Below the pieces are notes generated by a model that was not told the DNA's origin, made no database searches, and saw only the letters and a program-made list of their open reading frames with translations. Positions 1 to 7,436 of a stretch of DNA of 11,531 nucleotides are shown one piece after another (position 1 is the first letter of the stretch; each line of letters starts with the position of its first letter). This DNA comes from CAYLNK01 sp964384675 (GTDB taxonomy: Bacteria; Acidobacteriota; Thermoanaerobaculia; UBA5066): positions 1 to 11,531 of the forward strand of contig CAYLNK010000213.1 of the NCBI GenBank assembly GCA_964384675.1, in the 5' to 3' direction. A program made the translations under genes and the position numbers.

Positions 1-2223
1 CAGTATCTTGACGTGGGGCGGCTTGTCTTGCTGCGTCTTGATCAGCGCGTTGATCTGCTTCTTGCCGTACGGCGGAATCGTGATGCTGGTGGTGCCGATC
101 TCCTGTCCCGACGCGGTCGTGATCGTGATCTTCGCGGTGGCCTCGTTCCCGGTCGTCTCGGCCAGGATCACGTTCGAGCGGTTCGCGTCGTCCTCGTCGA
201 TCCCGGGGATGACGAGCTCCCCGCCCCCGAGACCGACGCCGGAGCCGTACGAGACGGTCGGGATCTCGGTGCCGTAGCGCGACGTGGCGTCCCCGCCTGT
301 GACGGATTCCACCGCCGTCCGGAGCGTCAGGCTCGATGCGCCCGCGCTGCGGATCTCGACCTGGCCCGACGTGTCCGCCACGCCGAAGATGGACGGCAGC
401 AGCTCCGACAGCCGGAACGTCGTCCCGGCGGGAAGGCTCCGCGTGGCCTTCAGCACCGACGGATCGGTCAGGCCGTTCTTCCCATCGGGCGTGAAGTAGA
501 AGGTCGCCGAGACCGGAGTCGAGCCGAGGTTCTTCAGCCAGCCGTCGGAGCTGAACTGCGCTCCGGCGTTCCCGACGGCCTTCACCGCCGACGGGACGAT
601 GAACGACGTCCCGTCCGGTGGCGGCACCGCGGCGAGCGCCTGCCGCGACCGGCCCCAGCCTTGCGCGGCGTTCGGGACCCGGCCCTCGGGCAGCAGGCGA
701 TCGGTCCCGCTCACCACCGTCCCCGGCTCGTAGTCCACGACCTCGATCACGGCCGCGTCGTCGTCGCTGGCTCCGTCGGCCTTGACCTTCACGAGGGTCC
801 GATACGAAGAGGCGGCGCCGTCTCCGGCGCTCCGCGCGGACCGGTTGACCGAGAGGGTGAGCGAGACCGTCCCCGGGGCGGAGATCGGCCTCGTGAAGTC
901 GCCGGAGAGGTCCAGCCAGGCGCCGCCAGGGCCGACGCTCGGCACGAGGTAGACGGAACCGGTCCCGGTGATCGGCCCCACCGCGAGGAGGACCGTGCGC
1001 GGAGCGGGGTTCTGGCCGGACGGGGCGGAGAACGAGACCGTGGCCAGAGACGGGGCGACGCGGGTCCCGGTCCGATCGGTGGTGGCCGCGCCCGTGACGG
1101 TGAGGCTGACCGGCACGGTGACCTTGTCGTTTCCGTAGGTCCCGGTCAGGGTTCCCTTGACCGATCCCGCGTTGGCCACGAGCACGCTCGTGGCGCTCAC
1201 ACTCACCGTCCCCACCTGGCCCGGTGCGAGCGCGAGGCTGGGCCGGTCGAGCTGGAGCCCGCCGGTCACGGACAGCGAGAGCGTGCCGGACGTGCCACCC
1301 GTGTTCCGGAACGCCACGCTCCCGGCGGGCGGGAGCTTTCCGATCGAGGTCGTGAGCGCCGCGGCCGCCGTGGTCACCTCGAAGGAGGCCGCCGCGGCGC
1401 TGACCGTGAAGCCGACGGCGCTCGAGTTCGGGCCGGCCGCGCCGCACGCCTGGACGGCGCGAACGCGGGTGTAGAGGGTTCGCCCGGCCGACGTCGACGA
1501 GACCGGGATGATGGCGAACGTCTCGAACGTGCTGTACGTCGCGTCGACAGACGAGAAGCTCGGGCTGAACGCCGTCTCGACGACGTAGCTTCCACCGGTC
1601 GCGAGGCCGAACGCGGGGTCCCAGTCGAGCGTGAAGGACCGGCCGGCGACCACGGTCGTCGAGGCCGACGTACGGATCACCGGGGCGCGCGTCGGCGCCA
1701 CGCAGACCGTATCGGTGTAACCGAAGAGGTTGTCGATCGCGATCTCGACGTCCGCGGGAAGGGAGCTGATCCGGACCTTGTGGAAGGGCGTCGAGCTCGC
1801 CAGCGTGACCACCCCTTCCCCGAAAGAACCCTGGTCGGAGACGACCGTCACCTGGGTGACCTGGGCCACGACCGTGCTTCCCTCGATGGCCTGAACGACC
1901 ACGCTCGACTGGCCCACCAAGGCGTTCATCGCGAACGTGAGGCTGACGCTGCGGATCGCCGGGAAGACCACGTCGAGGGTGCCGGCTTCGCCGGTGGGCT
2001 GGAAGAGGACCTGGCCGGTGAGATCCTGGAAGAAGGAGGGCGCGGTGACCCAGGAGTTGACCGGATTCGAGCTGAAGGTCACTCCGGGGACGTTGAGCTG
2101 CTCGGCGAAGATGAAGCTCGGGAAGGAATCGAAATCCGTACCGTAGCTTTGCTGGGCCCGGGCAGAGCTTGCCGTGAGGACGACGGCGAGGAGGACCGAG
2201 GAGAGAAGCCGATCGAGACGCAT
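1..2223 (-). CDS. Large secreted modular beta-sandwich protein, 3' end cut off by the window
   Basis: Reading the minus strand from the ATG at 2223 gives 741 codons without a stop to the left edge, so the C-terminus is missing. The first 23 residues are a signal peptide: MRLDR, a hydrophobic core, then an ARA cleavage site before QQSYG. Next comes a jelly-roll-like region (about 24-172, ending in IDNLFGYT), a fibronectin-III-like domain (about 177-275), one or two BACON/ASPM-like immunoglobulin-fold regions (about 280-380 and 385-500), and two tandem C-terminal modules (about 538-655 and 662-741). Those modules carry patterns such as FIVPSAV, WLKNLGSTPV, FYFTPDG, LPAGTTFRLSELL and IPPYGKKQIN. 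I know this style from secreted proteins of Acidobacteriota, where it is often C-terminal, but no function is established. No catalytic motif is visible. An AAGGAG ribosome site sits 7 nt before the start. It lies 58 bp downstream of the CapK-like gene and may share its transcript. A role in adhesion or surface binding is a guess. Confidence 0.85.
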   Translation of the reverse strand, partial: MRLDRLLSSVLLAVVLTASSARAQQSYGTDFDSFPSFIFAEQLNVPGVTFSSNPVNSWVTAPSFFQDLTGQVLFQPTGEAGTLDVVFPAIRSVSLTFAMNALVGQSSVVVQAIEGSTVVAQVTQVTVVSDQGSFGEGVVTLASSTPFHKVRISSLPADVEIAIDNLFGYTDTVCVAPTRAPVIRTSASTTVVAGRSFTLDWDPAFGLATGGSYVVETAFSPSFSSVDATYSTFETFAIIPVSSTSAGRTLYTRVRAVQACGAAGPNSSAVGFTVSAAAASFEVTTAAAALTTSIGKLPPAGSVAFRNTGGTSGTLSLSVTGGLQLDRPSLALAPGQVGTVSVSATSVLVANAGSVKGTLTGTYGNDKVTVPVSLTVTGAATTDRTGTRVAPSLATVSFSAPSGQNPAPRTVLLAVGPITGTGSVYLVPSVGPGGAWLDLSGDFTRPISAPGTVSLTLSVNRSARSAGDGAASSYRTLVKVKADGASDDDAAVIEVVDYEPGTVVSGTDRLLPEGRVPNAAQGWGRSRQALAAVPPPDGTSFIVPSAVKAVGNAGAQFSSDGWLKNLGSTPVSATFYFTPDGKNGLTDPSVLKATRSLPAGTTFRLSELLPSIFGVADTSGQVEIRSAGASSLTLRTAVESVTGGDATSRYGTEIPTVSYGSGVGLGGGELVIPGIDEDDANRSNVILAETTGNEATAKITITTASGQEIGTTSITIPPYGKKQINALIKTQQDKPPHVKIL

Positions 2224-2230
2224 GATTGAG

Positions 2231-2236
2231 CTCCTT
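2231..2236 (-). promoter_or_regulatory. Ribosome binding site of the secreted protein gene
   Basis: The minus strand reads AAGGAG, 7 nt before the ATG at 2223. It fixes the start of the secreted protein, which is followed directly by a good signal peptide. Confidence 0.75.
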
Positions 2237-2281
2237 GTCAGAAGGCCGGCCTCGTCAGTGTCGACCCCCGGGGGGAGGGGG

Positions 2282-3574
2282 TCAAGCCGGCGGGGCGACG
2301 AGAGAGAGGTAGACGATCGGCTTCTCGCCCGGGTGGAACAGCGGTTCAGACGAGCTCGACACGTCCAGCCGCACGTGCCCGAGAAGCCTCTCGACTCCCG
2401 CCTGTAGCTCGGCCACGGCCCCTTGCGGCGGCGGTTCGCCGAAAAGGCGGACGACCACCCGATCGGGAGTGTCCTGGCGAAGCTGGAACTGACGCGCGCC
2501 GAGCCTCGAGAGCAGCGGCTGGAGCTGGGAGGGGTCGACTCGCGCCCCGCCTGGTGTGACGAAGCGCGACACCACGCGCCCCTCGAGCGAGGGCAGGTAG
2601 GCCCCGCGGGCGCCGCACGCGCAGGGGCCGTCGTCCGGCCGGATCTCACCCAGGTCGCCGGTCCGATAGCGGATCAGCGGAAAGAGCCGGTTCCGGAGGT
2701 TCGTCACCACGATCTCGCCGCCCACCGACTCCACCACGCAGGCCGGGGAGAGGACGTGAAAGCGGCCGGCGGCGCCGCATCGCCATGCGATCGGCCCGGT
2801 CTCGGCCATCGAGTAGTACTCGACCACGACGGCGCCCGTCAGGCGCGCGAGCCGTGCGCCCAGCGCCTCCGGGAGCGCGAACGCGCTCGACAGGACCAGC
2901 TTCGCCCGCACCCGCGCGTCGCCCCCCTCGATCCGGTCGGCCATCGCGGCGAACGAGCCGGGATCGCCCGTCACGACCGCGGGAGCGAGCCGGGTCAAGG
3001 TCTCCCCGGCCCGCCGCTCCCCGAAGTGGAGCTTGCGGAACCGGGAGCCGCCCAGGAGAGGAAGGCGCGTCTCGTAGATCGAGGAGCGCGGAAGCGTGCA
3101 GAGGAGGACGACGCCGGTCGCCGTCGGCCCCGGCAGCGATCCGAGCGCGTGCCGGCGCCAGAGGAAGCGGATGAACGCCACGAAGTAGTGGATCGACGGC
3201 GCGTCCATGAAGAAGCGGACCGGCTCTCCCGTGGAGCCGCTGCTCTGGCCGAGCCAGCCCTCCGCGACGTCGCGGGGACCGAGCCTGCGGCTGAAGAGGT
3301 CCCTCGACCGCTCCTGCAGCTTCAGGCGCGACAGCGTCGGGAAATGGGCCAGGTCCTCAACGCCGCCGAGGTCCCGCGCCGAGACGCCGGCCGCGGCGAA
3401 AGCCTCGGGGTAATACCCGGTGTCTCGCTCGGCCCCGAGGAGGAGCCGGACGAGGCCCGCCGACTGGAGGGAGTCCGCCCCGGCCCCGCCTCGATCGGCG
3501 GCGAGGAGGTCGCGGACGGCGCGGGCGACACCCGGTCCGTACCGTAGGAGCTGCCACGCGTACCGCCGCCGCAC
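2282..3574 (-). CDS. PaaK/CapK-family adenylate-forming enzyme (phenylacetate-CoA ligase-like)
   Basis: A protein of about 430 residues, the usual length for the PaaK/CapK/F390-synthetase branch of AMP-forming enzymes. These activate a carboxylic acid with ATP, often passing it to CoA. Visible motifs are the phosphate-binding loop SSGSTGEPVRFF (about 111-122), YYSMAETG (253-260), YRTGDLGEI (303-311), a CACG pair (318-321), EGRVV (331-335), and a C-terminal GEKP (416-419) whose lysine may be the late catalytic one. No signal peptide or membrane segment is seen, so it is cytoplasmic. The start is uncertain. The reading frame stays open upstream into the M16 gene on the other strand and has no ATG in the gap. 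GTG 3574 gives family-like length and leaves 88 bp for divergent promoters, but it has no clear ribosome site. An upstream start is possible because PLHGCPV, before it, reads like family sequence. The substrate cannot be told. Capsule or exopolysaccharide work is suggested for some CapK relatives, but no such genes flank it. Confidence 0.85.
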   Translation of the reverse strand: MRRRYAWQLLRYGPGVARAVRDLLAADRGGAGADSLQSAGLVRLLLGAERDTGYYPEAFAAAGVSARDLGGVEDLAHFPTLSRLKLQERSRDLFSRRLGPRDVAEGWLGQSSGSTGEPVRFFMDAPSIHYFVAFIRFLWRRHALGSLPGPTATGVVLLCTLPRSSIYETRLPLLGGSRFRKLHFGERRAGETLTRLAPAVVTGDPGSFAAMADRIEGGDARVRAKLVLSSAFALPEALGARLARLTGAVVVEYYSMAETGPIAWRCGAAGRFHVLSPACVVESVGGEIVVTNLRNRLFPLIRYRTGDLGEIRPDDGPCACGARGAYLPSLEGRVVSRFVTPGGARVDPSQLQPLLSRLGARQFQLRQDTPDRVVVRLFGEPPPQGAVAELQAGVERLLGHVRLDVSSSSEPLFHPGEKPIVYLSLVAPPA

Positions 3575-3662
3575 CGGACACCCGTGGAGCGGCCCCGAGA
3601 GGTCGGCGGGATCGATGCTGGTCCGCAGGCTCCTAGAATACCGGCGCCCCAGGAGGTTCCCG
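3575..3662. promoter_or_regulatory. Divergent intergenic region between the CapK-like gene and the M16 peptidase
   Basis: This 88-bp gap should hold promoters for both directions. The only A+T-rich spot is at 3634-3640. It reads TAGAAT on the plus strand (a possible -10 for the M16 gene, 23 nt before its ATG) and TATTCT on the minus strand (a possible -10 for the CapK-like gene). No good -35 box is visible on either side, so both promoter calls are weak. CTCCT (3630-3634) could pair with the ribosome site AGGAG (3651-3655), but a 5-bp stem over a 16-nt loop is slight. Confidence 0.35.
3651..3656 (+). promoter_or_regulatory. Ribosome binding site of the M16 peptidase gene
   Basis: A perfect AGGAGG stands 6 nt before ATG 3663. 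It decides the start, because the same frame remains open far upstream, antisense to the CapK-like gene. Starting here also places a signal peptide at the N-terminus. Confidence 0.85.
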
Positions 3663-6458
3663 ATGCGTCTCCCGCTCGCCCTCGCCGCCGCGCTGCTTCC
3701 GGCCACGCTCCTCGGCCAGGGGGCGCGCTCGGCGCCCTCGACGGCTCCGCCGCCGCCCGCCACCCCGAAGATCGCGTTCGAGAAATACGCGCTGCCGAAC
3801 GGCCTGCAGGTGATCCTCCACGTCGACCGGAAGCTGCCGATCGTGCACGTCAACGAGTGGTTCCACGTCGGCTCGAAGAACGAGAAACCGGGCCGCACCG
3901 GCTTCGCGCACCTCTTCGAGCACATGATGTTCCAGGGCTCGAAGAACGCCACCGAGAAGTACCTCGCCTACGCCGAGAAGCTCGGGTCGAACCTGCGGGA
4001 GGGCGGCGTCAACGGCACCACCAACAACGACCGGACGAACTACTTCATCACCGCTCCGTCCGGGAACCTCGAGACGATCCTGTGGCTCGAATCGGACCGC
4101 CTCGCGACGCTCACCGACGGGATGACGAAGGAGAAGCTCGACAACCAGCGCGACGTGGTGAAGAACGAGCGGCGGCAGGGGCTGGAGAACCAGCCGTACG
4201 GACGCGCGTTCAAGCTGCTCGGCGAGGCCCTCTTCCCGGCGGGACACCCGTACTCGTGGCCCGTGATAGGGAGCCACGAGGACCTCACCGCCGCCTCGCT
4301 CGAGGACGTGACGGAGTTCTTCAAGACCTACTACACGCCGAACAACCTCTCGCTCGTGATCGCCGGCGACTTCGACCCGGCCGAGGCGAAGAGGCTGGTC
4401 GAGAAGTACTTCGCGCCGATCCCGCCGGGTCCGTCGCTGGACCGGCCCGGGCGCTGGGTGCCGTCGCTGCCCGGCCCGAAGACCATCGAGGTGAACGACC
4501 GCGTGCCGCAGGAGCGGGTCTACCTCGCCTGGCCGTCGCCGCCTCTCTTCGAGGCGGGAGACGCCGACCTGGACCTCGCCGCGACGATCCTCTCGGACGG
4601 CCTCTCCTCGCGCCTCCAGAAGGCCCTGATCTACGACCGGAGCCTCTGCACGTCCGTGAACGCGTTCCAGCAGAGCTCCGAGATCTCCGGGTGGTTCGGC
4701 GTCATCGCGACCGCGCGCCCCGGCGCCTCCCTCTTCGAGGTCGAGAAGGTGATCGGCGAGGAGATCTCGCGCCTCGCGAAGGAAGGGCCCACCCCGCGCG
4801 AGCTCGGCCGGCAGCAGACGAAGAGCGAGTACGACTTCGTGTCCGGCCTGGAGCGGATCGGGGGGTTCGGGGGCAAGTCCGACGCCCTGAACCGTTACAA
4901 CACGTACCTCGGCGACCCCGGGAAGCTCGAGGAGGACCTCGGCCGCTACCGCAAGGCGACGGTCGCGAGCGTGAGGGACGCGGTCGCGCGCTGGCTCGAT
5001 ACGCCGAACCGCGTCGCCGTGAGGTTCCACCCGGAGGCGTCGAGCCGGCCCGCCGCCTCCACGCTCGACCGGGCCAAGGAGCCGCCGACCGGCGCCGACC
5101 GCCCCTTCACCACGCCCGCGGTCGCGAGCGCCACGCTCCCGAACGGACTGTCGGTGTACGTCGTCGAGAGGCCGGAGCTGCCGAAGGTGGCCGTCACGCT
5201 CACCACCCGGGCCGGCTCGATCGCGGATCCCGTCGGAAAGGAAGGCCTCGCCGAGCTGCTGATCCGCACGATCGACGCCGGCACGAAGAGCCGCAAGGCG
5301 CTCGAGATCGAGGAGGCGCTCGGGGACCTCGGGACCTCGCTGGCCGGCAACGTCGGCCCCGAGGGCGCGAACGTCTCGTTCGAGGTGCTCGAGAGGAACC
5401 TGGCCGCGGCGCTCGAGATCGCGGCGGACGTCGTCCAGAACCCGGTCTTCCCCGCCGCGGAGGTGGACCGCGAGCGGAAGCGGCTCCTCGACCAGCTCGG
5501 GCAGGACGACAAGAACGCCAACGCCGTGGCGGCGCGGCTCAGGCAGACCCTCACGTTCGGTGCGCGCCACCCGTACGGCCGGCCGGTCCGCGGGCGGGCG
5601 GCGACCGTCTCGGCGCTCACCCGGGAAGACCTGTCCGCCCTTCACGCGAGGAGCTGGAAGGCGGGGAGCACGGCGCTCGTCTTCGTGGGCGACGTGACGC
5701 TCGCCCGCGCGACGGAGCTCGCGAAGCGGGCGTTCGGCTCCTGGGCCCCCGGCTCCGCTCCTCCCGTGGCGATCCCCGTGCCCATCCCGGCCGCGCCCGG
5801 GAAGATCTACGTGGTGGACCGGCAGGACGCCGCTCAGACCGTGGTCTCGCAGTTCGTACCGGCGCCCCGCCGGAAGACCCCCGACTACGACGCGCTCGTC
5901 CTGGCGGATGGCGTCTGGGGGGGCGGGTTCGGCACCCGGCTCAACCTGAACCTGCGCGAGGAGAAGGGCTGGTCGTACGGTGTCTTCTCCTTCCCGGCGC
6001 TCCGCTCGGAGGGAGGAGTCTGGAACGCGGGGGGCGGCGTCCAGACGAACAAGACCAAGGAGTCGGTCGCCGAGTTCGTGAAGGAGCTGAAAGGGATGTC
6101 CGGCGCGCGGCCGGTGACCGAGAAAGAGCTGACCGACGCTAAGGCGAACCACGTGCGCGGCTTCTCGCAGCAGTTCGAATCGCTCGGCCGGATCGCCGGC
6201 ATCGTCGCCGACGCCTATCTTCTGGGCCTTCCCCCGGGCGAGCTGCAGCGCCAGGTGGAAGCCTCTCCGAAGGTGCCGCTCGCCGACGTGAACGCCGTCG
6301 CGCGGAAGTACCTGGCGCCGGAAAAGGCGACCCTCCTCCTGGTGGGCGACCTCGCGAAGATCCAGGCCGGGATCGAGGAGCTGAAGGCCGGCGAGGTCGT
6401 GGTCCTGGATCTCGAGGGCCAGCCGGTGACGTCCGTGAAGGCGGCGAACCCGAAGTGA
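3663..6458 (+). CDS. Secreted M16-family zinc metallopeptidase with an active and a degenerate half
   Basis: A 931-residue protein. The N-terminus MRLPLALAAALLPATLLGQG is a signal peptide, so it should act in the periplasm, perhaps as a lipid-free soluble enzyme. The first M16 half (about 38-460) has the inverted zinc motif HLFEH at 83-87. Glu169 in KNERRQ is the likely third zinc ligand, 82 residues on. The second half (about 484-905) begins with LPNGLSVYVV and keeps the fold features RERKRLLDQL and the substrate-binding LREEKGWSYG signature (764-773). Where HxxEH should be it reads GLAELLIRT, so it is not catalytic. This active-plus-inactive pairing is known for fused M16 peptidases (PqqL and pitrilysin type), which enclose and cut small peptides or unfolded segments. 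The substrate here is unknown. Its stop overlaps the kdsD start by 4 bp, implying translational coupling with the Kdo genes. Confidence 0.93.
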   Translation: MRLPLALAAALLPATLLGQGARSAPSTAPPPPATPKIAFEKYALPNGLQVILHVDRKLPIVHVNEWFHVGSKNEKPGRTGFAHLFEHMMFQGSKNATEKYLAYAEKLGSNLREGGVNGTTNNDRTNYFITAPSGNLETILWLESDRLATLTDGMTKEKLDNQRDVVKNERRQGLENQPYGRAFKLLGEALFPAGHPYSWPVIGSHEDLTAASLEDVTEFFKTYYTPNNLSLVIAGDFDPAEAKRLVEKYFAPIPPGPSLDRPGRWVPSLPGPKTIEVNDRVPQERVYLAWPSPPLFEAGDADLDLAATILSDGLSSRLQKALIYDRSLCTSVNAFQQSSEISGWFGVIATARPGASLFEVEKVIGEEISRLAKEGPTPRELGRQQTKSEYDFVSGLERIGGFGGKSDALNRYNTYLGDPGKLEEDLGRYRKATVASVRDAVARWLDTPNRVAVRFHPEASSRPAASTLDRAKEPPTGADRPFTTPAVASATLPNGLSVYVVERPELPKVAVTLTTRAGSIADPVGKEGLAELLIRTIDAGTKSRKALEIEEALGDLGTSLAGNVGPEGANVSFEVLERNLAAALEIAADVVQNPVFPAAEVDRERKRLLDQLGQDDKNANAVAARLRQTLTFGARHPYGRPVRGRAATVSALTREDLSALHARSWKAGSTALVFVGDVTLARATELAKRAFGSWAPGSAPPVAIPVPIPAAPGKIYVVDRQDAAQTVVSQFVPAPRRKTPDYDALVLADGVWGGGFGTRLNLNLREEKGWSYGVFSFPALRSEGGVWNAGGGVQTNKTKESVAEFVKELKGMSGARPVTEKELTDAKANHVRGFSQQFESLGRIAGIVADAYLLGLPPGELQRQVEASPKVPLADVNAVARKYLAPEKATLLLVGDLAKIQAGIEELKAGEVVVLDLEGQPVTSVKAANPK

Positions 6459-7423
6459 CGACGCGGTCCCGACAGGAAGCCCGTCGGGTCCTCGAGATCG
6501 AGGCCGACGCCGTTCGCTCGTTGCTGGAGGACCTCGACGAGGGGTTCGACGCTGCGGTCGCCGCCATGAAGGCGACCGCGGGCCGGGTGGTGGTGACCGG
6601 CATCGGCAAGAGCGGGATCGTCGGCCAGAAGATCGCGGCCACGCTGGCATCCACGGGCACGGCCGCCTTCTTCCTCCACCCGGGCGAGGCGATCCACGGC
6701 GACCTCGGGATGATCCTCGCCGGTGACGTGGTCCTCGCGCTCTCGTACTCGGGACAGACCGACGAGGTCGTCTCTCTCATCCCTCACATCCGGAGGCGCG
6801 GCGCGACGCTCATCGCGATGACCGGGCGGCCCGCGTCGACTCTCGCCGTCAACGCCGACCTCGTGGTCCGCATCACGATCCGCGAGGAGGCGTGCCCCCT
6901 CAACCTCGCCCCGACCGCCTCCACGACCGCCCAGCTGGCGATGGGCGACGCGCTGGCGATGGCGCTCTCGGTGGAGAAGGGCTTCCGCCCCGAGGACTTC
7001 GCGGCGCTCCACCCGGGCGGGAAGCTCGGCAAGCGGTTCCTGAAGGTGTCCGACCTGATGCACGGCGGCGAGGCGATCCCGCTCGTCCCGCGCACGGCCC
7101 CGATGAAGGACGTGGTCTACGAGATGTCGAGGAAGCGCCTCGGGATCACGGGCGTCCTCGAGCCCGACGGCCGGCTGGCCGGAGTCGTCTCGGACGGAGA
7201 CCTTCGACGCCTCCTGGAGCGGGACGGGGAGGGGATCTTCCGGGAGACCGCCGCGGACGCGATGAACCCGTCCCCGAAGACGATCTCCCGCGACGCCCTC
7301 GCCACGGAGGCCCTCGCGCGGATGGAGGAGCGGAAGATCACCTCGCTCTTCGTCGTCGATGCCGCCGGCCGTCCCGAGGGCATCCTGCATCTCCACGACC
7401 TGTGGGGCGTCGAGTCGATATGA
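6455..7423 (+). CDS. kdsD: D-arabinose 5-phosphate isomerase (KdsD/KpsF family)
   Basis: A 322-residue protein converting ribulose 5-phosphate to arabinose 5-phosphate, the first step toward Kdo for lipopolysaccharide, in the cytoplasm. The SIS sugar-phosphate domain (about 40-175) carries GIGKSGIVGQKIAATL and FFLHPGEAIHGDLGM. The catalytic residues reported for Escherichia coli KdsD (Lys59, Glu111, Glu152, His193) all line up at a constant offset of seven as Lys52, Glu104, Glu145 and His186, so the enzyme should be active. Two CBS domains follow (about 198-255 and 268-320), the normal full-length plan. The GTG start lies in the GTGA that also ends the M16 gene. There is no strong ribosome site, which fits re-initiation after the upstream stop. 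kdsC follows 13 bp later. KpsF or GutQ paralogues share the architecture, but the pairing with kdsC favours KdsD. Confidence 0.95.
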   Translation: MTTRSRQEARRVLEIEADAVRSLLEDLDEGFDAAVAAMKATAGRVVVTGIGKSGIVGQKIAATLASTGTAAFFLHPGEAIHGDLGMILAGDVVLALSYSGQTDEVVSLIPHIRRRGATLIAMTGRPASTLAVNADLVVRITIREEACPLNLAPTASTTAQLAMGDALAMALSVEKGFRPEDFAALHPGGKLGKRFLKVSDLMHGGEAIPLVPRTAPMKDVVYEMSRKRLGITGVLEPDGRLAGVVSDGDLRRLLERDGEGIFRETAADAMNPSPKTISRDALATEALARMEERKITSLFVVDAAGRPEGILHLHDLWGVESI

Positions 7424-7436
7424 TCCGCACGACGAG

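Noticed and set aside
13..2229. A 738-codon open frame on the plus strand
   Set aside because: Its product is Arg/Gly/Asp-rich with no domain. It is the antisense shadow of the secreted protein, which has the signal peptide and ribosome site.
2265..2274. CCCCCGGGGG palindrome as a terminator after the CapK-like gene
   Set aside because: It has no loop and no T-run. It is likely just GC-rich intergenic sequence.
3575..3952. Extension of the CapK-like protein to an ATG at 3952
   Set aside because: The extra residues are antisense to the M16 signal peptide and first domain and do not look like the ligase family.
3584..6142. An 852-codon plus-strand frame overlapping the M16 gene
   Set aside because: Arg-rich frame-shifted reading of the peptidase with no recognisable domain.
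3633..6650. A 1005-codon open frame on the minus strand
   Set aside because: Low-complexity Arg/Gly/Glu/Val translation with no motif, antisense to the M16 peptidase and the start of kdsD. Long shadows are common at this GC level.
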